64,000 nucleotides of DNA from Gemmatimonadota bacterium (GTDB lineage Bacteria; Gemmatimonadota; Gemmatimonadetes; Longimicrobiales; Gaopeijiaceae): positions 62,001 through 126,000 of the forward strand of contig DQPL01000100.1 in NCBI GenBank assembly GCA_015664885.1, in the 5' to 3' direction. This document shows, one piece after another, positions 1 to 9,717 of the stretch; the first letter of the stretch is position 1; each line of letters begins with the position of its first letter. The translations under genes were made by a program, and so were the position numbers. The notes under the pieces were generated by a model. That model searched no databases, was not told where the DNA came from, and saw nothing but the letters and a program-made list of their open reading frames with translations.

Positions 1-1647
1 ATGCAGTCCGGCTTCGGCGACGGCATGTACTGGGCAGCCGACCCACGGGACTCCCGATACTCCTACGGCAGCTCCAACGGCGGCAGCTACTTCCGCTACG
101 ATACCAGGACCGGCGACATACTCGACATCTCGCCCATCGAGCCGCCCGGAGAGAACTACCGCTTCGACTGGACGTCGCCGATGATGCTCTCCCAGCATGA
201 TCCGGACGTGCTCTACGTGGCCGGCAACCGGCTCTTCATCTCGCACAACCGCGGCTCTTCGTGGCAGCGCACGGAGGACCTGAGCCGCCAGATCGACCGC
301 GACGAGCTCGACATAATGGGGGTCAAGGGTCGCGACATCACGATCTCGAGAAACGACGGCACCGGCAGCTTCGGAGAAGCCGTGACCTTGGACGAATCAC
401 CCATCGACCCGAGCGTGCTGTGGGTGGGGTTCGACGACGGCAATCTGCAGGTGAGCCGCGACGGGGGAGCGACTTGGAGCGAAGTCTCCCGCAACGTTAT
501 CGGAATCACCGACGGCACCTACGTGAGTCGTATCACGGCCTCGTATCGTTCGCCGGGCACCGCGTATGCCGCGTTCGACGGCCACCGCGACGGGGACTTC
601 GCTCCCTATGTGTTCCGCACCGAGGACTTCGGCGGATCGTGGCAGCCGATTCAGTCGACGCTGCCCGAACTCGGCGTCGTGAACGTGATCGTCGAGCACC
701 CCGACAACCCCGACGTGCTCTTCCTCGGCACCGAGCACCACGCGTTCGCGAGCACGGACGCCGGCGCGAGCTGGGCGCAGATCCCCAACCTACCGACCAC
801 CCACTACGACGACATGCTCATCCACCCGCGCGAGAAGGACCTGGTGCTCGGTACTCACGGTCGGTCCTTCTGGATCTTGGACGACACGCGTGCGCTCGCC
901 GAGTGGGGCAACGCCTCCGGACCCGTGACGGTCTTCTCGGCGGACCGGAGCACGATCCAGGTCTACCGCAAGGACACCTCGTACCGCGGCCAGGCCGCGT
1001 TCGCAGGCACGAATCCGGTCGATGGCGTCGAGATCACGTACAAGTTGGGCGCCGGTGGCGGTGACGCCACGCTGAGCGTCACCAACGCCATGGGCACGAC
1101 CGTGCGCGAGATGCGCGTCCCGTCCTCGGCGGGCACACACAGGGTCAACTGGGACCTGCGTCACCCCGCTCCCGGCAGCGCCGACACCTGGCAGCGCTTC
1201 ATGAACCCCGAGCTCGCGCGTTCGATTGCGGATCGCGGTCCGTGGGTCTCACCCGGTACCTACGTGGTCACGGTGAACGCCCGTGGCGCCACCGCCTCCA
1301 CTCAAGTGGTAGTACGAGGCGACCCGGAAATGCCCATTACGGTAGCGATGTACGAGTCCCGTGAACGCTTCATGCTCGAGGCGCTGGCACTCACGGACGA
1401 AATCAACACGTACAGGAGCGAGAACGGCTTCGGCGGCGGCGGCAGGGGCCGAGGGGGCCGAGGTGCGCGTCTTCCGATCGATACACCGGCGGGCAAGCTG
1501 GCAGCGGCGGCCCGGACGGTTCAACAGGTATACAGCGCGCTCAACGGCGGTGGTGTACGACCTGGGACCCTGTATCCGCCAACGGAGAGCCAACGTGCGG
1601 CCGTCCAGAATGCGAGGGCGCTGTTCGAAGAAGTGCGGGGAGGCTAG
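1..1647 (+). CDS. BNR/Asp-box (sortilin-like) secreted glycosyl-hydrolase-type protein, 3' part
   Basis: The visible 548 residues are the C-terminal part of a VPS10/sortilin-like beta-propeller protein of the kind often annotated as glycosyl hydrolase or WD40/YVTN/BNR-like. Asp-box repeats of the form S/T-x-D-x-G-x-x-W recur: SHNRGSSW near residue 81, SRDGGATW near 149, TEDFGGSW near 207 and STDAGASW near 250. After the propeller comes a FlgD-like Ig domain (about 345-440, ending near GTHRVNWDLRHPAPG), then a Gly/Arg-rich linker and a helical tail. Family members are usually about 900-1100 residues with a signal peptide, so the N-terminal half and the real start lie outside the window; the ATG at base 1 is just the window edge. 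The gene is convergent with the next one, 13 nt away. Substrate is unknown and catalysis is not demonstrated for most homologues. The N-terminal stump at 62347-62646 belongs to the same family. Confidence 0.8.
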   Translation: MQSGFGDGMYWAADPRDSRYSYGSSNGGSYFRYDTRTGDILDISPIEPPGENYRFDWTSPMMLSQHDPDVLYVAGNRLFISHNRGSSWQRTEDLSRQIDRDELDIMGVKGRDITISRNDGTGSFGEAVTLDESPIDPSVLWVGFDDGNLQVSRDGGATWSEVSRNVIGITDGTYVSRITASYRSPGTAYAAFDGHRDGDFAPYVFRTEDFGGSWQPIQSTLPELGVVNVIVEHPDNPDVLFLGTEHHAFASTDAGASWAQIPNLPTTHYDDMLIHPREKDLVLGTHGRSFWILDDTRALAEWGNASGPVTVFSADRSTIQVYRKDTSYRGQAAFAGTNPVDGVEITYKLGAGGGDATLSVTNAMGTTVREMRVPSSAGTHRVNWDLRHPAPGSADTWQRFMNPELARSIADRGPWVSPGTYVVTVNARGATASTQVVVRGDPEMPITVAMYESRERFMLEALALTDEINTYRSENGFGGGGRGRGGRGARLPIDTPAGKLAAAARTVQQVYSALNGGGVRPGTLYPPTESQRAAVQNARALFEEVRGG

Positions 1648-1660
1648 CCCGGCGCAACCG

Positions 1661-2494
1661 CTACCGGCGTCTCCCGGAAGGCCGCTTGGTCACGACCTCG
1701 ACCGCTCCCAAGCGACCAGCATCTCCGTAACGGAAGAACGCATCGGTCGGCGTGAGCACGCGAATGCTCTCGATCTCGTTCGGATTCTGGTTGAGTAGCA
1801 TATCCGCTACGTCAGCCGGAAGCGTCGGCGCCACGTCGGCAACGAAATCGCTGGTGGAGGGGGGCGCATAGATCACCACGCCATCCATCACCAGCAATGC
1901 CGGGTGACACCCGCTGCCGAGGTCCCTGAGTTCCTGGATCGATGGGCGCCGCCGGCTCGATTGGATGCAGAACTGCATGCCGCCCCTGCCGTTCTGCTGG
2001 CGGATCTGGAGCCTCGGCGGCGCCTTTGTGCGCAGGACTTCGAGCATGCGGCTATTGCGCTGCGCGAGCCTCTCAATCGCCTCGGGCCCGATGAAGTCAG
2101 AGCCGCGGCCCGCGGTGAGCGCCTCGATTTCTCCGCGGGGTCGAACGTCGACGGCTACACCACGCAGCTCAATGGGACGCGGCGTGAGGTTGAGCGCCAG
2201 AACATCGCCGAGCACGATCGGCGTAACCGCCGCTAGCGCGTCGTACGCGAAGTGGTACGTGCTGATGATCTGAGAGCCGCGCGGCACAGCGTCGAATCGG
2301 AAGTAGCCCATGGAGTCCGTCAGCACCGCGATGCCGAGATCCGGGAACTGGACGATCACGCCCTGAACCGGAAGCCCGGAATGGCCGTCGAGCACCTCGC
2401 CCTCGACCCTGATCTGGGCCTGCGCTGGTACGGCGCAAACCAGCGCCGCGACCACGGCCACTCCCCGCCACGCGCGCATGCCGCGCTTCGTCAT
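1661..2494 (-). CDS. Secreted carboxypeptidase-regulatory-like / TonB plug-like protein
   Basis: 277 residues with a clear signal peptide (residues 1-26, ending in AQAQ). It is followed by a carboxypeptidase-regulatory-like beta-sandwich (about 28-105: VEGEVLDGHSGLPVQGVIV and a GYFRFDAVPRGS strand). The C-terminal half reads like an isolated TonB-receptor plug (ALLVMDGVVI near 201; a VEVVTKRPSGRRR end). There is no beta-barrel, so it is not a receptor by itself. A strong Shine-Dalgarno (GGAGGTGGG) precedes the ATG at 2494. It lies downstream of susC-susD on the same strand, separated by a strong terminator, so it is probably transcribed separately. It may be a periplasmic accessory of the SusCD system; that role is inferred from position and domain make-up. 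Confidence 0.7.
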   Translation of the reverse strand: MTKRGMRAWRGVAVVAALVCAVPAQAQIRVEGEVLDGHSGLPVQGVIVQFPDLGIAVLTDSMGYFRFDAVPRGSQIISTYHFAYDALAAVTPIVLGDVLALNLTPRPIELRGVAVDVRPRGEIEALTAGRGSDFIGPEAIERLAQRNSRMLEVLRTKAPPRLQIRQQNGRGGMQFCIQSSRRRPSIQELRDLGSGCHPALLVMDGVVIYAPPSTSDFVADVAPTLPADVADMLLNQNPNEIESIRVLTPTDAFFRYGDAGRLGAVEVVTKRPSGRRR

Positions 2495-2629
2495 GGTCCC
2501 ACCTCCACACGTGTCCTAGCTGTCCCTAACAGTGCACCGTCTCCGCCCAGGCCGAAGGAGTGACCTCCGTACAAACATACGCGCTGGCTCGTGTTCGGTG
2601 ACGACGCAGCGTCCCCGCCGGCACCATGC

Positions 2630-2664
2630 AAAAACCGCCCCCTGGCGCGAAGGCCAGGGGGCGG
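2630..2664 (-). terminator. Rho-independent terminator of the susC-susD operon
   Basis: A perfect 12-bp inverted repeat (2635-2646 with 2653-2664, arm CCGCCCCCTGGC, 6-nt loop) is followed on the minus strand by five T residues. It lies 24 bp past the susD stop codon, which is where the end of a leftward susC-susD transcript is expected. Confidence 0.88.
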
Positions 2665-2687
2665 CATGCCCTGTTACCGCCAGTCGA

Positions 2688-4049
2688 CTACGACGTGAAG
2701 CACTTCGACGTGCTGTCGATGTTTTCGTTGACCTGGCACTCGTCATCGGAGATCGGGAAGCACGAAGCGCGGCGTGCAACCGTCGCAAAGTACACCACGC
2801 CGCCACCATCCAGATGCGGGTGGTTCCACCGGTGCAAGTCCCAAAGCCTCCGCCCTTCCAGCCAGTTCGTCAGGTGCCGCTCACGGTCGAGAATATCCCA
2901 ACCGGTCATCGACGTCGGGTGTGCCCCGCCGCCGTCACCACCTGTAATCGAACCGATCGTCGTCGCGACGAGCGCGCCGAGACCGAAGAACGCACGGACG
3001 TCGTTGATCTTCGCCATGGCGCCCACCAGGTCAGCGTTGAGCAGCGCGTTCTCAGCCTCGAGAAGACGCATGTCCGTACCTTTCACCACAGGAATGTCAT
3101 CGTCCTTGGTGGGGTACTTTTCCTGACGGTAGTGAATCGTCTGACCGTCGGCGCCGTTCCCTGACGGGCAGCCGCTGGATGCGGCACCGCAATCGGTCCA
3201 CGGAGTACGCGGGTCGCCTGCGCCGTACGTACCGGCGAGCGTTCCCCATGCCGAGATCTCGTGACGGCCATGCGTCTCCGCCCAGATCTGGCTCTCCTCA
3301 CGACCGGAATTGGACGAATACTCCGCGCCATACACGAAGCTCGTCGGCACCTGCGCCGCCTCCGTCATCGCGTTGGCCCACTGCCCGAGGCCGACGTACG
3401 CTCCGGCCATCGCACCATGCGCGGCCGTTACGATGTCCGACGCTCCGGAAGACGAGCCGTGCGACACCGCCTGCTGCAACGCGGGGATGGCCCGTTGGAA
3501 CGCGGCCGTCCTCGGAAGCGCTACGCCCTCGTCGATCTCCCCGCCCGGCCCTGGAAAATCTGCCGAGTACGGGTTGCTGAAGACGACCTCGCAGAAGGCC
3601 TCACCGAACCAACGGTTGGCGAGACCCGCGAACAGGTACGCACGTGCCGTCAGCTTGTTGCCTGAAAAGGTGAACCCTTCGATGTCAGCCATCCGCTGCA
3701 GGCCACCCTCGGCCACCCAGCGCGCACGCTGGACGTCCGCCCAGCGACCGTTCGAGTCTTCCGAATCGAACAGACCCCGACGGTACCGTCCCGTCGAGAA
3801 GTAACTGCCCGAGCCGACGATCTCGTCAGACAGGATCGCACTCGTGAATGACATGTTGTCATAACCGACGGAGAAGTCGGCGGACATCCCGGTCACCAGG
3901 GCGTTGATGCCCTTCAAGGTATTCAGGTCCGCATCGAGAATCCGACCGGGATTCTTGACGTTGAACAGATCGTCGCTACAGCCGGTCATCCCGAACGTGG
4001 CCACGAGGGCCACGACGGGGAGCCAGCGGATCTTCATCAGTGATCTCAT
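2688..4049 (-). CDS. SusD/RagB-family outer-membrane lipoprotein
   Basis: 453-residue SusD-like substrate-binding lipoprotein, the surface lid partner of the SusC transporter encoded just upstream (20 nt apart, same strand). A type II signal peptide ends at a lipobox (FGMTGC) near residue 24, followed by the typical LFNVKNPGRILDADLNTLKGI start of mature SusD proteins. Helical TPR-like segments fill the middle, and the C-terminal WDILDRERHLTNWLEGRRLWDLHRW stretch is characteristic of the family. An AAGGA-type ribosome site precedes the ATG at 4049; a second ATG at 4037 is possible. Substrate cannot be deduced: no polysaccharide lyase or glycosidase cluster is nearby, and the surrounding genes favour peptides or other organic nitrogen compounds (inference). 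Confidence 0.88.
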   Translation of the reverse strand: MRSLMKIRWLPVVALVATFGMTGCSDDLFNVKNPGRILDADLNTLKGINALVTGMSADFSVGYDNMSFTSAILSDEIVGSGSYFSTGRYRRGLFDSEDSNGRWADVQRARWVAEGGLQRMADIEGFTFSGNKLTARAYLFAGLANRWFGEAFCEVVFSNPYSADFPGPGGEIDEGVALPRTAAFQRAIPALQQAVSHGSSSGASDIVTAAHGAMAGAYVGLGQWANAMTEAAQVPTSFVYGAEYSSNSGREESQIWAETHGRHEISAWGTLAGTYGAGDPRTPWTDCGAASSGCPSGNGADGQTIHYRQEKYPTKDDDIPVVKGTDMRLLEAENALLNADLVGAMAKINDVRAFFGLGALVATTIGSITGGDGGGAHPTSMTGWDILDRERHLTNWLEGRRLWDLHRWNHPHLDGGGVVYFATVARRASCFPISDDECQVNENIDSTSKCFTS

Positions 4050-4069
4050 GATGTGTTTTCCTTATGGCT

Positions 4070-7000
4070 CTAGAAGTCGATTTTGACGGAGAACTGGAAG
4101 CTCCTGATCGGCGGTAGGTTGTAGTACTCCTGCCGGAACAGCACCTCAGCCGACCCGTCCTCGAACGCCTCCGGATCTACACCCTCGTAGTCCGTCCACG
4201 TGCCGAGATTGCGACCCTGCAAGCGAACCGTCGCCGCGCGAATGCTCGACGGCAGCCACGCTTCCGGCACACGGTAGCTCAGCGAAGCCGACCGGATCTT
4301 GAAGAAGTCCGCCCGCTGCGTCCACATGCCGTAGCGCGTAACGGAACGGTCGCACTGCGCCCGCTCACCAGCGGTCAACGTTTCGCGGTTGCCGGCTGCG
4401 ATCGCGTCCACCGTGCCGCGGCACATCGGCCACACTTCACGACGAGCGTTCTGGTACGCGGTACCGGAGGACAGCCAGTGTCCACCCATGCCCTCGCCCA
4501 GGATGTCGAACGTCAGGCGCTGCCTGAACGTGATCGACGTGTTGAGGCCGAAAGTCCGCGTCGGCGTCGTCGACCCGAGGCACTGCTCCATGTAGTCGGG
4601 AGCCCCAACCTCGTCCGGGTTCTGCACACGGTCGTGGCAGAACGCCGGAAGCGGGAACTTCACCATCTCGCCGACCGTGCAGCCCTGCCCGATGAAGCCA
4701 TTACCGTCGAAGTCGGCAGCGCCCGACAACGCCGCTGTGCACTCGATCGGAGCCCGCACGTAGTTCCGCCATCCGATGCTGATGCTCGTGAGTTGACCGA
4801 GCGTGTTGACCACCGAAGTGTTCGTCGACAGACGACCACCGATGTCCCACGAGAGGTTGTCCGACGCGACCACGACCGCGTTGATGTAGATCTCGTGGCC
4901 CTTGTTGGTGATCTCGCCCACGTTACTGAGCTGGCGGCCCACGAAGCCGGCCGAAGGCAGCTGAGTGACGTTGACCAGCGCGTCGGAGGTGGTCTGGTCG
5001 TAGTAGGTGTACTCGAACGTGACTCTGTCGTTCAGCGTCGAACCCTCGAAACCGAACTCGTACTCGAGCGTGCGCTCGGGACCGAGATCAGGTTCTCCGA
5101 GGTTATCCGGTGTAACGGCGGGCTGCCCGTTGTCACCAGCAACTGAGCGCCATGTCCGCGCAGCGTCGAACAGGCCCGGAGCTTTTCCGGACTCGCCGAC
5201 CGCAGCGCGAAGCTTCAGCGTACCGAAGTTCTCGGGGAAGAAGCCTTCGTCGGAGATCATGTAGGCCGCCGAAGCCTTCGGGTACGGCTCGAGTCCGAAG
5301 TCCGAACCGAACGCCGAGTGACCGTCGATGCGCAGGCCAGCCGTCAAGAACAGCCTGTCGCCCAGGCCGATCTGCTCCTGAAGGAAGAATCCGCCGGTGG
5401 TCACTGTGGCGTTGTACTCACTGAAAATCTCCGTGATCGCGCCGGAGGTCAGAACCTTGTCACCCGGGCCGGCGAAGTCCTCACCGTTGCCGTTGATGCC
5501 CGAGCTGAAGTCGTTGTAGAGCTGACCACCCCACGAGAACGACGAGGCCATGCCCATAAGGTCGGCCTGCCAGGTGCCCGCGTAATCCAGCGTCAGCTTG
5601 CGGAACGTGCGGTCGTCGACTTCACGCGTCCCGAGTTGCTTATAGAAGAAGCCCCACGGCCGGGTTTCCCGGTAGGTGTTGCGGGTCCAGTCGATCCCGG
5701 TGTTCAGGCGATGGCTCATGCCGTTGCCGGGATTGTACAGAATGTTCAGACCCGTAACGAAGTGGTCGTTCAGGTTGTTGAGCTCCATGACGAGCGTCTT
5801 GCCGTCCTCGTCGTTCGTATAATCCGAACCGCCACGGAACACGTTCAACAGCAGACCCTCGGCGTTGTTGCCGTCGGGCAGCCAGTCGATGTTCTTGTGG
5901 GAGTAGAACGAGTTGAAGCGGATGTCGAGCTCGTCACTCGGCGAGAACGAGAAGTTGCCGCGTAGGCTGTGGTCAGCCTGGCCCTGGGCGGGGTTGGTGA
6001 AGCCGCCGGCCTCGCCACATGCCTTGAGGCCTTCCTCGTTCAGGGAGCACGCATTCGGGTTCATGACACCGCGCTCGTCACCCCAGGACGCCGACATGAA
6101 GTAGTTCATGCGCTCGGCACCACCACGTACCGAGAGGTTGTAGCGCTGCTTGTAGCCGTCCTTGAACCAGGAGCCGTTCTCGGGGCAGGACGGGTCGGCC
6201 GGGAACATCGAGTCTCCACCGCCCTCGGTGTAGTTACAGTTGTTCAGCCCGAGACCCGTGGGGTTCACATCTGCGTCGGGACCGATGTGGCCGATCGTGT
6301 TCATACCCTGATCGATGCTCAGGCTCCACGCCGCTGCGCCGGCGACGCCACGCTTGGTGAAGATCTGAATCACACCACCCGCGGCCTCCGTGCCATAAAG
6401 CGTCGTGGCTGCGGCGCCCTTGATGACTTCGATACGCTCGATGTCGTTCGGGTTGATGTCGTCGAACGGATTCGACTGCTGGTTGGCCTCGTCCGAGTGG
6501 ATGAGCCCCGTTGCGCGCATGCGCACGCCGTCGATGTAGACGAGCGGCGAGTTGCCCTGCGAGATCGAGTTGTTACCCCGCAGCTTGATCGTGCTGCCGG
6601 CGCCGATCATGCCGCCGTTTTGCAGCACGGTCGCACCTGTGGTGCGACCCTGTAGAATATCGGCGACATTCGACACCGGAAGCGCTTCGATCTGGGACTC
6701 GTTGATCTGCGTGATCGAGTTACCGATCTCGCGGCGCCTCGCGGACCCCGCGGTCCCGGTCACGACGACACCTTCCAGGCTGATCGCCTCCGAGCGGAGT
6801 CGTGCGTCAGAGGTAGCCGTCTGGCCGGCTGCGACCGTGACTTCAATCGTCTCACTGCCATAACCGATGTACTGGAACTGCACTGAATGCGTACCTACCG
6901 GCACGTTCAGCAGCAGGAACCGGCCAACGTTGTTGGCCAGCGCACCGATGTTCAGCGACGGGATGCTAACCTGGGCGCCAGCGATCGGCTGCCCGTTGGT

Positions 7001-7138
7001 GCCGTCCCGCACCGAACCCGTCACGGTGCCAGTCTGCGCTTGGGCCGGAGCCCAGCCGACCATCACCGCAAACGCCGCGACGGTCAGAGTGCGCAATGTC
7101 CTGCGGAGGATCCCTTTGCAAACAACGCTTCGGGACAT
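4070..7138 (-). CDS. SusC/RagA-family TonB-linked outer-membrane transporter
   Basis: 1022-residue TonB-dependent beta-barrel receptor. Order: signal peptide (1-34, ending in AQAQ), carboxypeptidase-regulatory-like domain (about 37-115, GTVTGSVRDGTNGQPIAGAQ), plug domain with the SusC signature (ILQGRTTGATVLQNGG, SPLVYIDGVRMR and IERIEVIKGAAATTLYGTEA at about 160-250), then a long TonB-dependent barrel ending with an aromatic C-terminus (SVKIDF). Size and layout are normal for SusC. A strong GAGGAGG ribosome site lies just upstream of the ATG. It is first in a two-gene leftward operon with susD, and the 274-bp region up to 7412 is the likely site of its promoter. It imports a ligand delivered by the SusD lid using TonB/ExbBD energy; the ligand is unknown. 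Confidence 0.93.
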   Translation of the reverse strand: MSRSVVCKGILRRTLRTLTVAAFAVMVGWAPAQAQTGTVTGSVRDGTNGQPIAGAQVSIPSLNIGALANNVGRFLLLNVPVGTHSVQFQYIGYGSETIEVTVAAGQTATSDARLRSEAISLEGVVVTGTAGSARRREIGNSITQINESQIEALPVSNVADILQGRTTGATVLQNGGMIGAGSTIKLRGNNSISQGNSPLVYIDGVRMRATGLIHSDEANQQSNPFDDINPNDIERIEVIKGAAATTLYGTEAAGGVIQIFTKRGVAGAAAWSLSIDQGMNTIGHIGPDADVNPTGLGLNNCNYTEGGGDSMFPADPSCPENGSWFKDGYKQRYNLSVRGGAERMNYFMSASWGDERGVMNPNACSLNEEGLKACGEAGGFTNPAQGQADHSLRGNFSFSPSDELDIRFNSFYSHKNIDWLPDGNNAEGLLLNVFRGGSDYTNDEDGKTLVMELNNLNDHFVTGLNILYNPGNGMSHRLNTGIDWTRNTYRETRPWGFFYKQLGTREVDDRTFRKLTLDYAGTWQADLMGMASSFSWGGQLYNDFSSGINGNGEDFAGPGDKVLTSGAITEIFSEYNATVTTGGFFLQEQIGLGDRLFLTAGLRIDGHSAFGSDFGLEPYPKASAAYMISDEGFFPENFGTLKLRAAVGESGKAPGLFDAARTWRSVAGDNGQPAVTPDNLGEPDLGPERTLEYEFGFEGSTLNDRVTFEYTYYDQTTSDALVNVTQLPSAGFVGRQLSNVGEITNKGHEIYINAVVVASDNLSWDIGGRLSTNTSVVNTLGQLTSISIGWRNYVRAPIECTAALSGAADFDGNGFIGQGCTVGEMVKFPLPAFCHDRVQNPDEVGAPDYMEQCLGSTTPTRTFGLNTSITFRQRLTFDILGEGMGGHWLSSGTAYQNARREVWPMCRGTVDAIAAGNRETLTAGERAQCDRSVTRYGMWTQRADFFKIRSASLSYRVPEAWLPSSIRAATVRLQGRNLGTWTDYEGVDPEAFEDGSAEVLFRQEYYNLPPIRSFQFSVKIDF

Positions 7139-7412
7139 GTTGCCTCCTCACCATAGAATGAATTTGGCCCGCCGCGGACCTCCGCAGCGAGCGGCTCCAA
7201 TAGAGCGACGTGAATCTAGGCCCGGGAAACGCTAAAACACAATGGTTTTCCAGGCCGATCCACCCCACGATATCGATACGGCTGGATCCAAAAAAGATTG
7301 CACCGCCCCCGTCCACTGAGACACAAGCTTGAAATATCGACGCAACACGCGCACTTTGCCGGACTTTTCGACATCTTAGCTGGCAAACTGACCCCAATCA
7401 GGACCGATCGTC

Positions 7413-7796
7413 ATGCTCTTTTACGCCCACTCAGGCCTTCGCTACCTGGTGCTCTTCGCCGGCATTCTCGTTCTGGGCTACGCCGTGTACGGACAGGCCA
7501 CGAAACGTGAATACGACAAGACCATGAGGATTCTGGCGGCTGTCTTCACGGGTTCGATCGACCTCACGGTGCTCTTTGGGTTCGCTCATTTGATGAGCGG
7601 CGTGTTCTACCCGCAGCTCAGCGGACACATCGCGTCGATGGTGCTCGCCGCGGTGGTGGCCCATCTGGTCTCGGCGGTGATGAAACGCCGCCCAATCGCG
7701 GAGCGGACGTTCATGCCCTACATCGTCAGCACATTGATCGTGCTGGGGCTCATCGCGACAGGCATCATGGCGATCGGTCGCCCGATCGTAGGCTGA
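7413..7796 (+). CDS. Small four-helix integral membrane protein
   Basis: 127 residues, almost entirely hydrophobic, with about four predicted membrane helices (roughly residues 7-25, 39-62, 71-90 and 103-123) separated by short charged loops such as ATKREYDKT and KRRPIAERT. The opening MLFYAHSGLRYLV with a His near the first helix recalls small heme-protein-like or COX-associated membrane proteins, but I cannot assign a family. It is transcribed divergently from susC. Function unknown; a housekeeping inner-membrane role is the safest description. Confidence 0.65.
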   Translation: MLFYAHSGLRYLVLFAGILVLGYAVYGQATKREYDKTMRILAAVFTGSIDLTVLFGFAHLMSGVFYPQLSGHIASMVLAAVVAHLVSAVMKRRPIAERTFMPYIVSTLIVLGLIATGIMAIGRPIVG

Positions 7797-7831
7797 TTGC
7801 TAGAGACGATGTCTGATCACTAGACTATCGG

Positions 7832-8302
7832 TCAGCGTCCAAACGAGAAGCTGAACGGAATCCGGAAACCGAGCAGCGGGATCCATGTCTCGTCCACTCC
7901 GTCGTCGTCCCCTATGGAATCCCTACCACCGCCCTCGAAGCCCATCACCGCCAGCGCCGCCGCTCCGCCCACGACCAGCGCCGAAAAGAAGAAGCTCTTC
8001 CGGTTGTCGATCTCGCGTCGGCTCGTCTGCACGATCGAGCTGCGCGGCACGGAGACCTGCATGAAGGTGGAGGGTGTCTCGACAACGAGGGTCACCGAGT
8101 CGCCCATTTGGTTCACGAAGCGACCGCTGACCGAGTTGGTCGACGTGTTCGCGAAGGCGAGCAGTCGCGCCAACTCCGTCTGATCCAGCTCGAGTCGGAC
8201 CTGATCAGTCGGCTGCAAAGTCGAGAGTTCAGTCGGCTGATAGGAGGCACAGCCCGCCAAGACAAAGGGAACCACGAAGAGAAGCGGACGGAATTTGACC
8301 AT
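7832..8302 (-). CDS. Hypothetical lipoprotein with C-terminal hydrophobic segment
   Basis: 156 residues. Residues 1-18 form a type II signal peptide with lipobox FVLAGC, so the protein is probably lipid-anchored. The mature part has a short beta-rich domain (about 30-95) containing DSVTLVVETPSTFMQVSVPRSSI, resembling small SH3-like domains that bind or sense ligands. A hydrophobic stretch follows (FFFSALVVGGAAALAVMGF, about 104-122), then an aromatic Ser/Phe tail. I recognise no named family. It is convergent with the preceding small membrane protein, and its promoter region (8303-8472) is shared divergently with the patatin gene. Confidence 0.6.
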   Translation of the reverse strand: MVKFRPLLFVVPFVLAGCASYQPTELSTLQPTDQVRLELDQTELARLLAFANTSTNSVSGRFVNQMGDSVTLVVETPSTFMQVSVPRSSIVQTSRREIDNRKSFFFSALVVGGAAALAVMGFEGGGRDSIGDDDGVDETWIPLLGFRIPFSFSFGR

Positions 8303-8472
8303 GTTTCGCGATCACCTTTTGGGTGAACAATGAAGGAAGGGCGGCTACATGAGTAAACGATCTGAATGCGAAAACGTGTCGCGCTGATGCCAACGCGACA
8401 AGCCATCCGCCCCTTGACTCGGGTAGGCACCCACCTCGACCATGGCATCGCGCTCGCCGTCCAGAAGGCTCT

Positions 8473-9669
8473 ATGACTCCTGTTCCACCACTCGGTCCTC
8501 TCGAGCAACTCCCCACCGCTACCCGCGCCGCTGGTCCACGTGACCTCGGGCTCGTGATGGGTGGTGGTGGCGCTCGAGCGGCGTACCAGGTGGGTTTTTT
8601 GAGGTACGTTGCTCGCAACTTTCCCGAGCTGAGAGTCCCGTACGTCACCGGCGCCTCCGCCGGGGCGATCAACGCCGCGCTGCTCGCGTCACATCACGGA
8701 AGTTTCCTGCAGTCGGTACGGGAATTGAGTCAGTTGTGGGGCAACCTCACCGTTGCGGACGTCTTCAATGTCGATGTTCGTTCGCTGACGCTGAACGGCT
8801 TTCGCTGGCTATGCCAGCTAGCCTCCGGGGGCATGGGAGGTGCACCGCGCGTGAGAGGGCTGGTCGACACACAGCCACTGCGTAATTACCTGACCGAGGT
8901 GCTTCATGCGGTCGACGGCGAGCTCACGGGCGTGCGCTACAACCTGGAGCGCGGCCGACTGAAGGCTGTCGCGATCAGCACGTCGTGTTACTCGACCGGA
9001 CGGTCGGTTACCTGGGTGCAAGGATCCGACATCCGCGCGTGGCAGCGCCCCAGGCGAAGGTCGTTGGCTGCGGTGATGACCGTCGAGCACGTGATGGCGT
9101 CCGCCGCGCTGCCACTCATCTTCCCCGCGGTACAGCTCGAAAACGCGTGGTACGGCGACGGTAGCATCCGTCTGACGGCACCGCTCTCGCCGGTACTGCA
9201 CTTGGGAGCCCGTAGGATTCTGGCAATCTCGACTCGCTATGACGGAAACCAGGATGAGGCCGGGCAGCCGACGATCTACGGGTACCCGCCCCCGGCTCAG
9301 GTCGCCGGCACACTTATGAACTCGATCTTCCTGGACCTGTTGGACCACGATGCGCTACGGCTCGAGCGGCTCAACCGGCTACTAGAGAGCCTGCCCCCCG
9401 AAAAACGAGACGGCCTCAAGCCGATCCGGCTGTTGACCCTCCGACCCTCACAGGACCTGGGCAGGCTCGCCTACGAGTACGAGCCCCAGCTGCCGAAAGC
9501 GTTCCGCTTCCTCATGCGCGGATTGGGAACCAAACAGACGCGCAGCCCTGATTTCTTGAGCCTGATACTCTTCCAACCGGACTATCTCCAGAAGCTCATG
9601 GAGGTCGGAGAGGCTGACGCCGAAGCCCGGGGTGCGGAGATCTTGGAGTTCTTGCGGGAGGACGCATAG
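8473..9669 (+). CDS. Patatin-like phospholipase
   Basis: 398-residue patatin-family serine lipid acyl hydrolase with a Ser-Asp dyad. The oxyanion-hole motif GGGGARAAYQVG (about 30-41), the nucleophile elbow G-A-S-A-G (about 58-62, Ser at the centre) and the catalytic Asp in WYGDGSIR (about 230-237) are all present, so it should be active. The usual patatin fold ends near residue 270; about 120 further residues (starting near GTLMNSIFLDLLDHDALRLERL) are typical of the long bacterial RssA/YjjU-like proteins. No signal peptide is visible, suggesting a cytoplasmic or peripheral-membrane lipid-remodelling role. The fatty-acid acyl-CoA dehydrogenase follows 48 bp downstream on the same strand, which fits release and oxidation of acyl chains (inference). 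Confidence 0.87.
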   Translation: MTPVPPLGPLEQLPTATRAAGPRDLGLVMGGGGARAAYQVGFLRYVARNFPELRVPYVTGASAGAINAALLASHHGSFLQSVRELSQLWGNLTVADVFNVDVRSLTLNGFRWLCQLASGGMGGAPRVRGLVDTQPLRNYLTEVLHAVDGELTGVRYNLERGRLKAVAISTSCYSTGRSVTWVQGSDIRAWQRPRRRSLAAVMTVEHVMASAALPLIFPAVQLENAWYGDGSIRLTAPLSPVLHLGARRILAISTRYDGNQDEAGQPTIYGYPPPAQVAGTLMNSIFLDLLDHDALRLERLNRLLESLPPEKRDGLKPIRLLTLRPSQDLGRLAYEYEPQLPKAFRFLMRGLGTKQTRSPDFLSLILFQPDYLQKLMEVGEADAEARGAEILEFLREDA

Positions 9670-9717
9670 CACGCCCGCCGAAGCCACGCGTACCTGCCCC
9701 GTATTAGACTTACAACC

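Noticed and set aside
2532-3164. Long plus-strand frame opposite susD
   Set aside because: It is antisense to a clear SusD gene and spans the terminator hairpin; Arg-rich shadow composition.
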